Shown piece after piece: positions 12,670 through 24,189 of a stretch of 64,000 bases of DNA. The DNA lies in assembly GCF_020009625.1 (NCBI RefSeq), contig NZ_JAIHLP010000002.1:1364001-1428000 (forward strand). The letters run 5' to 3'. Each line of letters begins with the position of its first letter. Position 1 is the stretch's first letter. The translations under genes and the position numbers were made by a program. The DNA is from Leifsonia poae (GTDB taxonomy: Bacteria; Actinomycetota; Actinomycetes; Actinomycetales; Microbacteriaceae). A model generated the notes under the pieces. That model searched no databases and had not been told where the DNA came from. It saw only the letters and a program-made list of their open reading frames with translations.

Positions 12670-13968
12670 TCAGGCGGCGGCGGCGAGGCCGCGAGTGAGG
12701 TCGGCGATGAGGTCGCGTGCGCTTTCCAGACCGATGGAGAGCCGGATGAGGCCGGGGGTGATGCCCGCCTCGAGGCGCTCCTCCTCGCTGAGCTTCGCGT
12801 GGATGGTGCTTCCGAGGTGGATCGCGAGGGTGCGCACATCCCCGATATGCGTCATCGGGCTCACCAGCTCGAGCGCGTCGATGAACCGACGCGCGGCATC
12901 CCGCCCTCCGGCGAGATCGATCGTGACCACTGCGCCGGCCCCCTGCGGCAGGTAGCGTCGTGCCCTCTCGTGGTACGGGTCGGAGGCGAGGCCCGGGTAG
13001 GCCACCGCGGCGACCTGCGGTTGCTCGGCCAGCCATTCGGCGATCCGCTGCGAGTTCGCCACGTGCCTCTCCATCCGCAGCGACAGGGTCTCGATCCCGT
13101 GCAGCAGCAGGAAGGTGCTGGTCGGTGGAACGGTGGGACCGTATTCGAGAACCGTGACCGTGCGCAGGTAGGCGAGATAGGCCCCCTCGCCGAACCTGTC
13201 GACGAAGGAGGGGACACCGGGGCGCGGCGACTCCACCAGGTGAGGGAAGCGCTCCGCCTGCGCGGCCCAGTCGAACCGGCCGCCGTCGATCACCGCGCCA
13301 CCGATCACGGATCCGTGCCCGGCGAGCCACTTCGAGGTCGAGTGGATGACGATGTCGGCGCCCCACTCGATCGGCCGGCAGAGGTACGGAGTGGCCACGG
13401 TGCTGTCGACGACGAGCGGGACCCCGGCCGCATGCGCGATCCGGGCGAGCCGTTCCAGGTCGACGACCTGGTTCAGCGGGTTCGGGATGGTCTCGGTGTA
13501 GATCGCGCGCGTACGCTCGGTGATCCGGGCGGCCCAGTGCGCGTCGTCCGCCTCATCCGGAACGTATTCGACCTCCAACCCTTGCCGGCGCAGCGCCCCG
13601 CGGAACATCTCACGGGTGCCCTCGTAGAGCGACGAGGTGGCGAGGATGTGGTCGCCCGCCCGGGCGAGAGCGAACAGTGCGGCGGCGATCGCGGCCTGCC
13701 CGCTCGCCACCACGATGCCGTCCACGCCGCCCTCGAGGTCGGCCAGGCGCCGCCCGGCGACCGCGTTCGTGGGGTTGTCGTTGCGGGAGTACGCGCGGCC
13801 GGAGGTGCGGCCGGCGAACCGGTCCTCGCCGTCGTCGAAGCCGTCGAAGACATAGCCTGCGGTCTGGTAGACGGGGGTGATCCGCGCCCGGGTCTGGGTG
13901 TCGATCACTGCGCCGGCGTGGATCTGCCGCGTCTCGAAATCCCGGCCACCGGTCTCGCTGTCACTCAT
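12670..13968 (-). CDS. metY: O-acetylhomoserine sulfhydrylase-type PLP enzyme
   Basis: This is a PLP enzyme of the Cys/Met family in the MetY-like subgroup, which make homocysteine from O-acetylhomoserine and sulfide. The 432 residues open with FETRQIHAG, then ITPVYQTAGYVFD, YSRNDNPTNA near residue 60, VASGQAAIA at 87-95, IPNPLNQVVD, VDSTVATPYL near 188 and the PLP lysine Lys213 in STSKWLAGHGS. The NPLNQV and TPYLCRPIEWGADIVIHS segments are characteristic of the sulfhydrylase branch rather than cystathionine synthases. The ATG at 13968 is chosen because the alignment starts there; upstream codons are out-of-frame junk of the intergenic region. It closes a cluster of three sulfur-amino-acid PLP enzymes. 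Confidence 0.86.
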   Translation of the reverse strand: MSDSETGGRDFETRQIHAGAVIDTQTRARITPVYQTAGYVFDGFDDGEDRFAGRTSGRAYSRNDNPTNAVAGRRLADLEGGVDGIVVASGQAAIAAALFALARAGDHILATSSLYEGTREMFRGALRRQGLEVEYVPDEADDAHWAARITERTRAIYTETIPNPLNQVVDLERLARIAHAAGVPLVVDSTVATPYLCRPIEWGADIVIHSTSKWLAGHGSVIGGAVIDGGRFDWAAQAERFPHLVESPRPGVPSFVDRFGEGAYLAYLRTVTVLEYGPTVPPTSTFLLLHGIETLSLRMERHVANSQRIAEWLAEQPQVAAVAYPGLASDPYHERARRYLPQGAGAVVTIDLAGGRDAARRFIDALELVSPMTHIGDVRTLAIHLGSTIHAKLSEEERLEAGITPGLIRLSIGLESARDLIADLTRGLAAAA

Positions 13969-14073
13969 GACCCAACAGTACAAACCCCACCCCTCACGCC
14001 CACATCCCTTCGCAACACTTCGACGCACACACCCCGTCCCCCGCCTGGCGCCGTGGATGGGTACGCTCGCCGT

Positions 14074-14687
14074 ATGCGTATCGCCATTCTGGGCACGGGG
14101 CCATGACCTCGGCACTGGGGTCACGACTGGTGCGGGCCGGCCACGAGGTCGTCATCGGGTCCCGGGACCCCGACCGCGCGCAGCGACGGAGCGAGACCAT
14201 CGGCGCATCCGGGGCGACCGACTACCGCAGCGCCGCCGGGGCGGAGGCGGTCATCCTCGCCCTGCACGACACGTCCGCACTGGAGATCGTCGCGTCCCTC
14301 GCGGATGCGCTGGCCGGCTCGATCCTGATCGACATCACCAATCCGCTCGACGCCCCGGGATTCGAGAGCCGGTACGCCGGCGGCGCCTCCCTCGCGGAGC
14401 GGATCGCGGCGGTGGTACCCACGGCGACCGTGGTGAAGGCGTTCAACTCCGTCTACGCCGAATGGCTCGCCGAAGATCGGGTCGATCCGGTTCAGGTGTT
14501 GATCGCCTCCGATGACGCCCCGGCCAAGGCGGTCGTCGCGGCGCTCATCGAACAGATCGGCTGCGAGCCGGTCGATGTCGGTCCATTGCGCGTGGCACGC
14601 CACCTCGAGAACCTGGCCGGCTTCGAGGTGGACCTCGTCGACCGCGGTTTCGCCCCCTTCGTCGCATTCCGCCTCCAAACGCCCTGA
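14074..14687 (+). pseudogene. NADP/F420-type oxidoreductase, frame interrupted near the N-terminus
   Basis: The intact protein would be a roughly 204-residue Rossmann reductase of the F420-dependent NADP reductase family. The ATG at 14074 encodes MRIAILGTG, the start of the dinucleotide-binding fold, then runs into TGA at 14104. The rest of the fold follows in another frame from 14103: MTSALGSRLVRAGHEVVIGSRDP, LIDITNPLD and VVKAFNSVYAEW. Adding one G to the GGGG run at 14097-14100 gives GTGAMTSALG, the normal family sequence. So either one base is missing from the data or the gene is broken. Because ATG and TGA overlap at 14103-14106, a truncated product could also be reinitiated, but it would lack the cofactor loop. 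Confidence 0.8.
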
Positions 14688-14702
14688 CCCCGTGCGCCCC
14701 GA

Positions 14703-14722
14703 CCTCCGTTGACGGACGGAGG
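14703..14722. terminator. hairpin between convergent genes
   Basis: CCTCCGT (14703-14709) pairs with ACGGAGG (14716-14722) around a six-base loop, just after the oxidoreductase stop and before the end of the convergent ABC operon. There is no clear T-run, so terminator activity is likely but not certain. Confidence 0.5.
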
Positions 14723-14748
14723 CGGGCGGCGGCGGGCGCGGGTAGGGG

Positions 14749-15833
<1,085 letters not shown>

Positions 15834-15837
<4 letters not shown>

Positions 15838-16871
15838 CTCGTTGCCTCCTGGTTGGGCTGTGCTGCGCCGATGGGCCCGCTCGGTGCGTCGCGGGTCATG
15901 GCGGTGAATCCGATGCGGGGCACGATGCCCTTCTTGCGCATCGCGCGCGCGCTGAGACCGGCGAGCCGCAACCGCGGGTTGACGAACTCGTCGATGCCGA
16001 AGTTGATCAGGGTGAGCGCCATCCCGAGAAGGGCGATGAGCAGGCCGGCCGGAACGAACCACCACCAGGCGCCCCGGGCGAGCGCCTGGTTCGACTGTGC
16101 CCAGTAGAGCACCGTGCCCCAGCTCCAGTCGCTCAGCGAGGTGACACCGATGAAGGCGAGCGTCGTCTGGGTCAGCACCGCGAACGTGACCGTGCTGATG
16201 AAGCTCGACGCGATGATCGCGGTGAGGTTCGGCATCGTCTCGAACCACACGATCCGCCAGGTCGACTCGCCGTTCGCGCGCGCCGCCTCCACGAAGTCCC
16301 GGCCGCGCAGCGAGAGTGTCTGGGCACGCAGGATGCGCGCACCCCAGGCCCAGCCGGTGAAGGCCAGGACCGCCGCGACCAGCAGGGCGCCCGCATCCGG
16401 CACGGCACCGGTGACGATGATGATCAGGGGCAGCGCCGGGATGACGAGGAAGATGTTCGCGATCGCGGAGAGGATCTCATCGGCGACGCCGCCGAGGAAC
16501 CCGGAGCTGACCCCCACCAGCACCGCGAGCACCGTGGCGAGGATGCCGGCGAGCACGCCGACGACCATCACATTCCGGGTGCCCACCAGCAGCTGGGACA
16601 GGATGTCGCGGCCGAGTTGGTCGGTCCCCATCCAGTGCGCCGCGGTGGGCGGTTGAAGCAGCGCCGTCGTGATCTTGTTCGGATCGTACGGCGCCACCAG
16701 CGGGCCGATGATGGCGAACAGCACGAAGATGGCGATGATGATCAGCCCGGTCAGCGCCTTGCCGTTGCTGATCGGTTTCAGTCGCCGGCGCAGTTTCGTG
16801 CCCGAGCCGGGGGCGATGTGCGCCGTGGGGTCGACACTCGTGTCGGCCGCGGTGACAGGGACGTTCGACAT
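15834..16871 (-). CDS. ABC transporter permease, DppC type
   Basis: This is a membrane subunit of the importer. It has 345 residues with a 45-residue hydrophilic N-terminus and a first helix ALTGLIIIAIFVLFAIIGPLV. The OppC_N text APYDPNKI and GTDQLGRDILSQLLVGTRN follows, as does a binding-protein-dependent permease domain with five further helices and the loop DFVEAARANGESTWRIVWFE. The ATG at 16871 is chosen because it lies one base past the stop of the DppB-type gene; a longer frame would overlap that gene. It forms the channel with the 16873-17853 product. Confidence 0.94.
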
Positions 16872-16872
16872 C

Positions 16873-17849
16873 TCAGGACTCCTGTCGGGTTCGGGGGTCG
16901 AGGAACACATAGACGGCATCGGCCAGGATGTTGGCTACGAGCACCGAGATCGTGATGACGAGGAAGATCCCCTGCATGAGCGGGTAGTCCTTCGCGCCGA
17001 TGGCCTGGAACAGGGAGTATCCGATGCCGGGGTAGGAGAACACGAGCTCCATGACCAGGGTGCCGGAGACGACGAACCCGAGCGAGAGGGCGAAGCCAGA
17101 GACCTGAGGGAGCACCGCGTTGCGGGCGGCGTAGCCGAACATCACCGTTCGCTCTTTGAGGCCTTTCGCCTGCGCCACGGTCACGTAGTCCTCGCTCGTC
17201 ACCGTCACCATCATGTTGCGCATCCCGAGGATCCAGCCGGCGACCGACGAGAGCACGATCGTGATCGCCGGCAGCGCGGCGTGCTGGATCACGGAGCCGA
17301 TGAATTCGAAGTCCCAGCCGGGAACGAGCCCGCCATCGTATCCGCCGCCGGCCGGGAAGATCTGCCAGGTGACCGCGAACAGCGCGATGGCCATCAGCCC
17401 GAGCCAGAAGTAGGGGACCGACGAGAAGAAGGTCGTGACCGGCAGCACGCCGTCGAGCCAGGTGCCGCGCCGCCAGCCGATGTAGGTGCCGATCAGGGTG
17501 CCGAGCAGCACTGAGAGGATCGTCGAGATCCCGACGAGCCCGATGGTCCACGGCAGGGCCTGGCCGATCACGTCGGCGACGGGGGTCGGGAAGTAGGCGA
17601 ACGACAGCCCCAGATTGCCGTGCAGGATCTCGCCCCAGTACTGCCAGTACTGGTCCCACAGCGAGGTCTTGTGGTCGAGACCGAAGAGCACATAGAGGGA
17701 GTGGATCGCGTTCGTGCTGAGCTGGCCCTGGAACTTGTTGATCAGCGCCTGCACCGGGTCGCCGGGGATCACGCGCGGGATCAGGAAGTTGAGCGTCACC
17801 GCGGCCCAGGCCGTGATGAGGTAGAAGATGATGCGGCGGATGAAGAACC

Positions 17850-17853
<4 letters not shown>
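16873..17853 (-). CDS. ABC transporter permease, DppB type
   Basis: This is the partner membrane subunit, 326 residues. It starts [33 protein letters not shown], which is the diagnostic opening of DppB/OppB permeases (first helix followed by the P-GDP motif). The loop [28 protein letters not shown] is the ATPase contact. The start is a GTG at 17853 whose GTGA overlaps the stop of the upstream ATPase gene, so translation is coupled. Gene order in the operon is binding protein, DppF-type, DppB, DppC, DppD. Confidence 0.94.
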
Positions 17854-18932
<1,079 letters not shown>

Positions 18933-18996
18933 CGAATACCTGCTTCATCGACGGGATGCGCGGCGGCGTCCCGGTTGTCGTGTGTGAGTGGGAGCA

Positions 18997-19035
18997 TCCC
19001 GGTTCCCCGGCGGATGAACCGACGGGGAACCGGGA
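18997..19035 (-). promoter_or_regulatory. intercistronic stem-loop after the second binding protein
   Basis: TCCCGGTTCCCC (18997-19008) is exactly complementary to 19024-19035, with a 15-base loop. It lies between the binding-protein stop and the ATPase start. The position mirrors the hairpin at 4218-4248 and suggests the same role in keeping binding-protein mRNA in excess. Confidence 0.6.
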
Positions 19036-19049
19036 GCGCGGATCGATCC

Positions 19050-20705
19050 CTATTTGGTCGCTTTGAGGCGGGACAGGATGAGCGCCACATTGGCGACGGT
19101 CGGCTGCGGGTTCGCGTACGCATCCCCGTCAGACGGCCAGCCGCTGTAGTACTTCGTCGAGTACTCGGCGCCGGCCGGTCGGGCGTCGAGCGCGAGCGCC
19201 GGCACATCGGACACGAACATCGTCTGGATCTTGTCGAGCGCGGTCGCACGGCCGGCGTCGTCCGTGGCGTCGGTGTACGCCTTGAACGCCGCGGCGGCGG
19301 CCGGGTCGTCATAGCGTCCGTAGTTCCACACGGCGGTTTGACCGATCGGCACGTTGTAGGCCGGGTCGAACATGTTGGAGTACGTCTCCCACGGCGTGAA
19401 TCCCGCGTTCGTCCAGTGCAACGCGGCCTGGAAGTCGCCGGTGTTCACGTTCGCAGTCCACGCATCCGCCGTCGGCGTCTCCACCTTGGCGTCGATGCCG
19501 ATCGACTTCGCAGCGTCGGCGATGAGCTGCTGACCCGTGTTGTAGTCGCTCCACCCCGAGGGGTCCTGAACGGTGAACGAGACCTGCTTGCCGTCTTTGC
19601 CGATCAGGTTGGCGCCCTGATAGGTGTAGCCGGCGTCGGTCAGTGTCTTCTTGGCGGCGGTGACGTCGACGGTGAAGTTCTGGCCCTTCAGGTCGGCGGC
19701 GATGAACGACTCACCGGCGGGGGTGGGGATGCCCGAGACATTCTTGAGCTCGGGGAAGATCCCGGACTCGGCCACGGCGCTCTCCTTGGCACGGTCGACG
19801 ACGAGGTTCAGCGCCTTGCGAACGGCCACGTCGTTGAACGGCGCCGTCTTCGTGTTCACGAACAGGGCGTCGATGCCGAGACCCGCGGGGAAGAACACGT
19901 GGTTGTGGGTCGTGTCCTTGCTCAGGTAGACGTTCTTGTAGTCGGCGATGAACGTCCAGCCCCACTGGGCCGCACCCGTCGCCAGCGCGGTGGTCAGCGT
20001 GTCGTTGCCACTGTACGAGGTGTACCGCAGCTCGGGCACGGCCAGCTTGCCGCCCCAGTAGTCGGGGTTCGCATCGAGCGTCACGGCCTGGTTGGTCCAG
20101 GTCTTGAGCACGTACGGTCCGGTGCCGACCGGCTTCTGGTTGAGGTCCTTCGTCGGGTCTTTGATGTCTTTCCAGATGTGCTCCGGAACGATGAAGAGCT
20201 GGAGCACCTTGATCTGGTTGACGAACTGGCCGGTCGTGAAGTCGACGGTCACGGTGTCACCGCTCGTGCTGATGTCGCCGTACGGCAGGCCTTCGGCGTT
20301 GAGCGCGGCATTGGTCTTCCGCAGATTGAGCGAGTATGCAATGTCCGCGGCCGTGAAGTCTTTGCCGTCCGACCATTTGACGCCGCTGCGCGCGGTGATC
20401 GTGAGCTTGGTGAAGTCCGCGTTCCACGTCCACGACTTGGCGAGCCACGGGATCGCCTTGTTGGCCGGGCGGGTGTCGTTCACCTGCGCCAGCGGTTCGT
20501 AGATCGCGAATGCATAGCCGAGCGACCGGGAAGCCGAGGTGTTGAGGAACGGGTTCGAGTTGTTCGACTGCGGACCGTTTGGCATGCCGATGGTGAGCGG
20601 ATGCGACCCGCCGGAGCTGCTCCCCGAGTTGCTGCAGCCGGAGAGCGTGAGCCCCACGGCGACGACCGCGGCAGCGACCGCGATCAGTCCTTTTCTCTTT
20701 CGCAT
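19050..20705 (-). CDS. solute-binding lipoprotein, peptide/oligosaccharide type (SBP family 5)
   Basis: This is the external receptor of the importer. The 551 residues start with a lipoprotein signal ending LSGC (Cys24), then a Ser/Gly linker. The mature part has the family 5 pattern: FAIYEPLAQVNDTRPANKAIPWLAKSW, TITARSGVKWSDGKDFTAADIAYS, GTGPYVLKTW and VRKALNLVVDRA. Family 5 receptors bind peptides, but many next to GH3 or other glycosidases bind oligosaccharides. Because this one follows a GH3 gene by 45 bases, a beta-linked oligosaccharide is the better guess. It is the second gene of the operon, and a hairpin follows its stop. Confidence 0.95.
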   Translation of the reverse strand: MRKRKGLIAVAAAVVAVGLTLSGCSNSGSSSGGSHPLTIGMPNGPQSNNSNPFLNTSASRSLGYAFAIYEPLAQVNDTRPANKAIPWLAKSWTWNADFTKLTITARSGVKWSDGKDFTAADIAYSLNLRKTNAALNAEGLPYGDISTSGDTVTVDFTTGQFVNQIKVLQLFIVPEHIWKDIKDPTKDLNQKPVGTGPYVLKTWTNQAVTLDANPDYWGGKLAVPELRYTSYSGNDTLTTALATGAAQWGWTFIADYKNVYLSKDTTHNHVFFPAGLGIDALFVNTKTAPFNDVAVRKALNLVVDRAKESAVAESGIFPELKNVSGIPTPAGESFIAADLKGQNFTVDVTAAKKTLTDAGYTYQGANLIGKDGKQVSFTVQDPSGWSDYNTGQQLIADAAKSIGIDAKVETPTADAWTANVNTGDFQAALHWTNAGFTPWETYSNMFDPAYNVPIGQTAVWNYGRYDDPAAAAAFKAYTDATDDAGRATALDKIQTMFVSDVPALALDARPAGAEYSTKYYSGWPSDGDAYANPQPTVANVALILSRLKATK

Positions 20706-20750
20706 TGTTCTATGCCTCCTTGCATGGATGGTGATGAGGATGTGTGGTGC

Positions 20751-23291
20751 TCAGTCGTCGTCGGCGGTCGGACCGCCGATGATGACGCGTGTGGCGAGTC
20801 GGTGATCACGACTCGATCGGGCGGCGTGGAGCCGGTACCCGGTGCTGGGCGTCGTCCAGTGGTGACGGTCGACGTTCCAGGTCTGGAAAGCGCGCTCGGG
20901 GAGCACGATCTCGACCGTCGCGCTCGCGCCCGCCGGCACGTCGACGGTGGCGAAACCGGCCAGCCAGCGCAGCGGACGCTCCGCATCCGGTCGTTCGGGC
21001 TCGAGGTAGAGCTGCACGACCTCGCGGGCGTCACGGTCGGCTTCATTCGCGACGGTGACGCGCACCGTGACGGTGCCGTCCTCATCCGGCTCGTCCGCTT
21101 CGACGGTGTCGTAACGCCAGCGGCCGTAACCGAGGCCGTAGCCGAACTCGCGGGCAGGCGTGCGCCCGAGGCGATCCCAGGCGCGGTGGCCGACGTCGAC
21201 ACCTTCTGCGTAGTCGATGTACCCGTCGATCGGGATGCCGTTCGGCACGGGAACGTCAGCCTCGGCGGCCGGAAGCGTCCAGGGCAGGCGCCCCGCCGGC
21301 TCCGTCGTGCCGAGGAGCACATCGGCGAGCGAGGTGCCGGCTTCCTGCCCCGGCAGCCACCACCAGAGGACGGCAGGCACCTCGTCGAGCCACGGCAGCA
21401 GCACGGGGGCTCCCGCATTGACGACGACGACGGTGCGCGGGTTGGCTTCGGCCACGCGTCTCACCAGCTCGTTCTGCCGGCCGGGGAGGGCGAGCGTCGG
21501 CCGGTCCCAACCCTCCGACTCCGTCTCGGGGTTCGTGCCGACGACGACGACCGCGACGTCGGCCGCGCGCGCGGCTTCGACGGCCTCGGCGATCTCGGCG
21601 TCGGTGCCCGCCTCCGGGGCGAGGTGACGCAGATGGATCCGGGCGAACCGCCCGAACGCGGCCGCGTCGACGACCTGCGCCGTGGCATCGATCTCGGCCG
21701 AGCGGCGGGAGCCGCCGGGAACGCGCACCGCGACCGCCGGCGGATTCGCGTACGAAGAGTCGAGCACGACTTCCGCGCCCACCTTCGCGGCCGAGGTGGA
21801 TACCACCGTGCCGTCGACCGCGACCGTGTGCGCGCCGACAGGGGCGATCTCGAGCAGGTGCTCACCGGATCGGCGCAGCGCGACGCGGGTGCGGAACCGC
21901 ACGGTCGTCGCGGCGGCGGGCAGCCCGGTCGTCCACAGCGAGCCGGAGGCCGAGGGAAGCAGCCGGGACTCCAGCACTGCACCGGAGGCATCGAGGATGT
22001 CCGCTACGACACCACGCTCCCCCGACGGCGCGCTGAGGTCGTCGTCGTCGACCACCGGCGCGTTGACCAGTGTCGACCCACCGCGGTGCAGGGTGATCAG
22101 GGCATTCGGCAGCGCCTCGCACAGCGCCTCGAACGGGTCGGCGAGCAGGGGCGCGTCGACGTGGGCGCTGCCCCCGCCCTGCACGAAGGGGTGCACGGCA
22201 TTGGCGCCGATGAGGGCGACGCTCCCCAGCGCATCCCCGTCGAGCGGGAGGATCGCCTCGTTGCGCAGCACGACCGTCGACCGAGCGGCCGCCTCGCGCA
22301 GCAGCGCGCGCACCGGCGCCGAGTCGGGGGAAGCGACCTCAGCGGCCGCGCGGCGGAACTCGGATTCGCCGGGGAGCGGCGTGAAAGCCTCGCCGAGCGC
22401 GCCGACCCGGCTCGCCAGCAGCAGCAGCCGCGCGACCTTGTCGTCGATCACTCCGACGGGCACCTCGCCCCGCCGCACGGCGTCGTCGAGGTGCTGTTCC
22501 CACGGCCCGCCGGGACCCGGCATCACCAAGTCGAGACCGGCGACGGCCGACTCCACCGTGCTCGTGGTCGCGAGCCAGTCGCTGACGACGACGCCGTCGT
22601 AGCGCCATTCGTCTTTGAGGATGTCGGTGAGCAGCGCCGTGTTCGCCGTGGCCGACGACTCCTCGCCGAGGGCGCTGAGGCCGTTGTACGCCGCCATGAT
22701 CGACCAGACCCCGGTCTCACGGACGACCGCCTCGAACGGCGCGAGGTAGACCTCGCGCAGCGTGCGCTCGTCGATCCGGGAGAGGTAGTCGGTGCGGTCG
22801 GTCTCGGTCTCATTTCCGACGAAGTGCTTCACGCAGGCACCGATGCCCTCGGCCTGGATGGCGGCGACGAACGGAACGGCCATCCGCGCCGTGAGCCACG
22901 GATCCTCGGACAGGCACTCGAAATGCCTGCCACCGACCGGGCTGCGCTGCAGGTTGACGACCGGGGCGAGGATCACATCGACTCCGCGACGGCGCGCCTC
23001 GTCGGCCATGAGCGTTCCGAGGCGGCCGAGCAGATCGGCGTCCCAGCTCGCCGCGGTCGCACTCGGCGCGGGGAGCTGGGCGGAGGGGGTGGGATCGTCG
23101 TCCATGCCGCGCACGCCGATCGGTCCGTCGGAGACCGTCACCGTCCGCAGCCCGATGCGCGGAAGGGCGCGCAAGGTCCAGGTGCCGGCGCCGGTGAGCA
23201 GCCCGATCTTCTCGGTCAGGCTCAGCTCGGCAACGCGGGAAATCGGCCCGTTCACGTCGTCATCGGTGCGGATCGCCGGGTTGAGGCTCAC
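20751..23291 (-). CDS. beta-glycosidase, GH3
   Basis: GH3 enzymes release terminal beta-glucose, beta-xylose or related sugars. The protein has 846 residues and no signal peptide, so it works in the cytoplasm on imported oligosaccharides. The catalytic barrel has SDGPIGVRG near 54-62, RSPVGGRHFECLSEDP, KHFVGNETETDR near 155 and the nucleophile Asp238 in VVVSDW. A PA14-like insert follows around residues 400-540, with SGSLWTTGLPAAATTVRFRTRV, then the second sandwich domain with VVVGTNPETESEGWDR. The C-terminus is a fibronectin III-like domain (VTVRVTVANEADRDAREVVQLYLEP). It is the first gene of the operon and divergent from a TetR regulator. Confidence 0.93.
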   Translation of the reverse strand: MSLNPAIRTDDDVNGPISRVAELSLTEKIGLLTGAGTWTLRALPRIGLRTVTVSDGPIGVRGMDDDPTPSAQLPAPSATAASWDADLLGRLGTLMADEARRRGVDVILAPVVNLQRSPVGGRHFECLSEDPWLTARMAVPFVAAIQAEGIGACVKHFVGNETETDRTDYLSRIDERTLREVYLAPFEAVVRETGVWSIMAAYNGLSALGEESSATANTALLTDILKDEWRYDGVVVSDWLATTSTVESAVAGLDLVMPGPGGPWEQHLDDAVRRGEVPVGVIDDKVARLLLLASRVGALGEAFTPLPGESEFRRAAAEVASPDSAPVRALLREAAARSTVVLRNEAILPLDGDALGSVALIGANAVHPFVQGGGSAHVDAPLLADPFEALCEALPNALITLHRGGSTLVNAPVVDDDDLSAPSGERGVVADILDASGAVLESRLLPSASGSLWTTGLPAAATTVRFRTRVALRRSGEHLLEIAPVGAHTVAVDGTVVSTSAAKVGAEVVLDSSYANPPAVAVRVPGGSRRSAEIDATAQVVDAAAFGRFARIHLRHLAPEAGTDAEIAEAVEAARAADVAVVVVGTNPETESEGWDRPTLALPGRQNELVRRVAEANPRTVVVVNAGAPVLLPWLDEVPAVLWWWLPGQEAGTSLADVLLGTTEPAGRLPWTLPAAEADVPVPNGIPIDGYIDYAEGVDVGHRAWDRLGRTPAREFGYGLGYGRWRYDTVEADEPDEDGTVTVRVTVANEADRDAREVVQLYLEPERPDAERPLRWLAGFATVDVPAGASATVEIVLPERAFQTWNVDRHHWTTPSTGYRLHAARSSRDHRLATRVIIGGPTADDD

Positions 23292-23347
23292 GTCGCGGTT
23301 CTCCGTTCGGGCTCGTCTTCGAGTGGTCGGGAGTTATCGTTGCACAC

Positions 23348-23369
23348 TTACTAACAAGTCAGCAAGTAA
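23348..23369. promoter_or_regulatory. candidate TetR operator
   Basis: TTACT and AGTAA form outer inverted arms separated by 12 bases, and two ACTTG pentamers lie inside on the minus strand. It is the only AT-rich stretch between the GH3 start (23291) and the regulator start (23375). A TetR dimer here could control both directions. Confidence 0.55.
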
Positions 23370-23374
23370 ATAGA

Positions 23375-24154
23375 ATGCCGATGTCCCTCGCCGCGCCGCG
23401 GCGACCATCCCCGAGGAGCCCCGTGTCGAAAGCACCCGAGAAGACGACCGGGCGAACGACCCCCGCCCCGCAGCGGAGCGCTGCCGCCGACCGCGTCGCC
23501 AAGCCGCAAGCGCGCACCCTCGAACGCCGGAAAGCCGTGCTCGAGGCGGCGCTTGCGGTCTTCGGCGCCCACGGCTACAACAAGGGCGCCCTCGCTGAGA
23601 TCGCCGACCAAGCGGGAATGACCCATGCCGGCGTGCTGCACCACTTCGGCACCAAAGAGGGCCTCCTGGTCGCCGTGCTCCGCCACCGCGACGGCGAAGC
23701 GGTCGCCGGCGTCGCCGGGCGTGCGCAAATCGAGGGCCCGGCATTCCTCGGCCACCTCGTCGACACCGCCGAGGAGAACCTGAAGCATCGCGGCGTCGTG
23801 CAGACCTACGCCGTGCTCTCGGCCGAGTCGGTGACCGAAGGGCATCCCGCCCAGGAGTACTTCCGCGGGCGCCTGGCCGGCCTCCGCCTGAAAGTGGAGG
23901 GCGTCATGCGCGACGTCGTCGGCCCCGACGCCGATCCGAAGGCCGTCCGCGATGGCGCCAACGCGGTCATCGCCGTCATGGACGGCCTGCAGGTGCAGTG
24001 GCTGCTCGACCCGAATGCCGTCGACATGCCCGCAACCGTGCAGACGGTGCTCGACGAGATCATCGACCGACTCAGCACCGGCACGCCCGCCCCGAGCGCG
24101 CGTCGACGCGCGGACCGGATGCGCAGACCGGTTCCCGCCGACGGAAAGGAATAA
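23375..24154 (+). CDS. TetR-family regulator of the GH3 import locus
   Basis: This is a DNA-binding repressor with a ligand-binding C-terminal domain. After a 45-residue Pro/Arg/Ala-rich tail comes the TetR helix-turn-helix: RRKAVLEAALAVFGAHGYNKGALAEIADQAGMTHAGVLHHFGTKEGLL. The C-terminal region (YFRGRLAGLRLKVEGVMRDVV and so on) resembles actinobacterial TetR_C domains. Three starts are possible: ATG at 23375 or 23381, and a GTG at 23423 preceded by GAGGAG. The last would remove most of the disordered tail and is a serious alternative. It is divergent from the GH3 operon and so is its probable repressor (inference from position). Confidence 0.88.
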   Translation: MPMSLAAPRRPSPRSPVSKAPEKTTGRTTPAPQRSAAADRVAKPQARTLERRKAVLEAALAVFGAHGYNKGALAEIADQAGMTHAGVLHHFGTKEGLLVAVLRHRDGEAVAGVAGRAQIEGPAFLGHLVDTAEENLKHRGVVQTYAVLSAESVTEGHPAQEYFRGRLAGLRLKVEGVMRDVVGPDADPKAVRDGANAVIAVMDGLQVQWLLDPNAVDMPATVQTVLDEIIDRLSTGTPAPSARRRADRMRRPVPADGKE

Positions 24155-24156
24155 CC

Positions 24157-24173
24157 TATAATCATTTGCAGGA
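24157..24173 (+). promoter_or_regulatory. -10 element and candidate shared site before the S10 peptidase
   Basis: TATAAT at 24157-24162 is followed by CATTTGCAGG, with an AGGAG ribosome-binding site downstream at 24180. The stretch TATAATCATTT is identical to part of the element at 39742-39761. The match includes a -10 consensus, so it is weaker evidence than the other sites. Confidence 0.45.
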
Positions 24174-24189
24174 TTAGGACAGGAGTCTC

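Noticed and set aside
12580-14106. A 508-codon plus-strand frame over the metY-type gene
   Set aside because: Only its last ten codons (MRIAILGTGP) are meaningful, as the start of the interrupted oxidoreductase. The rest is a shadow of the minus-strand gene.
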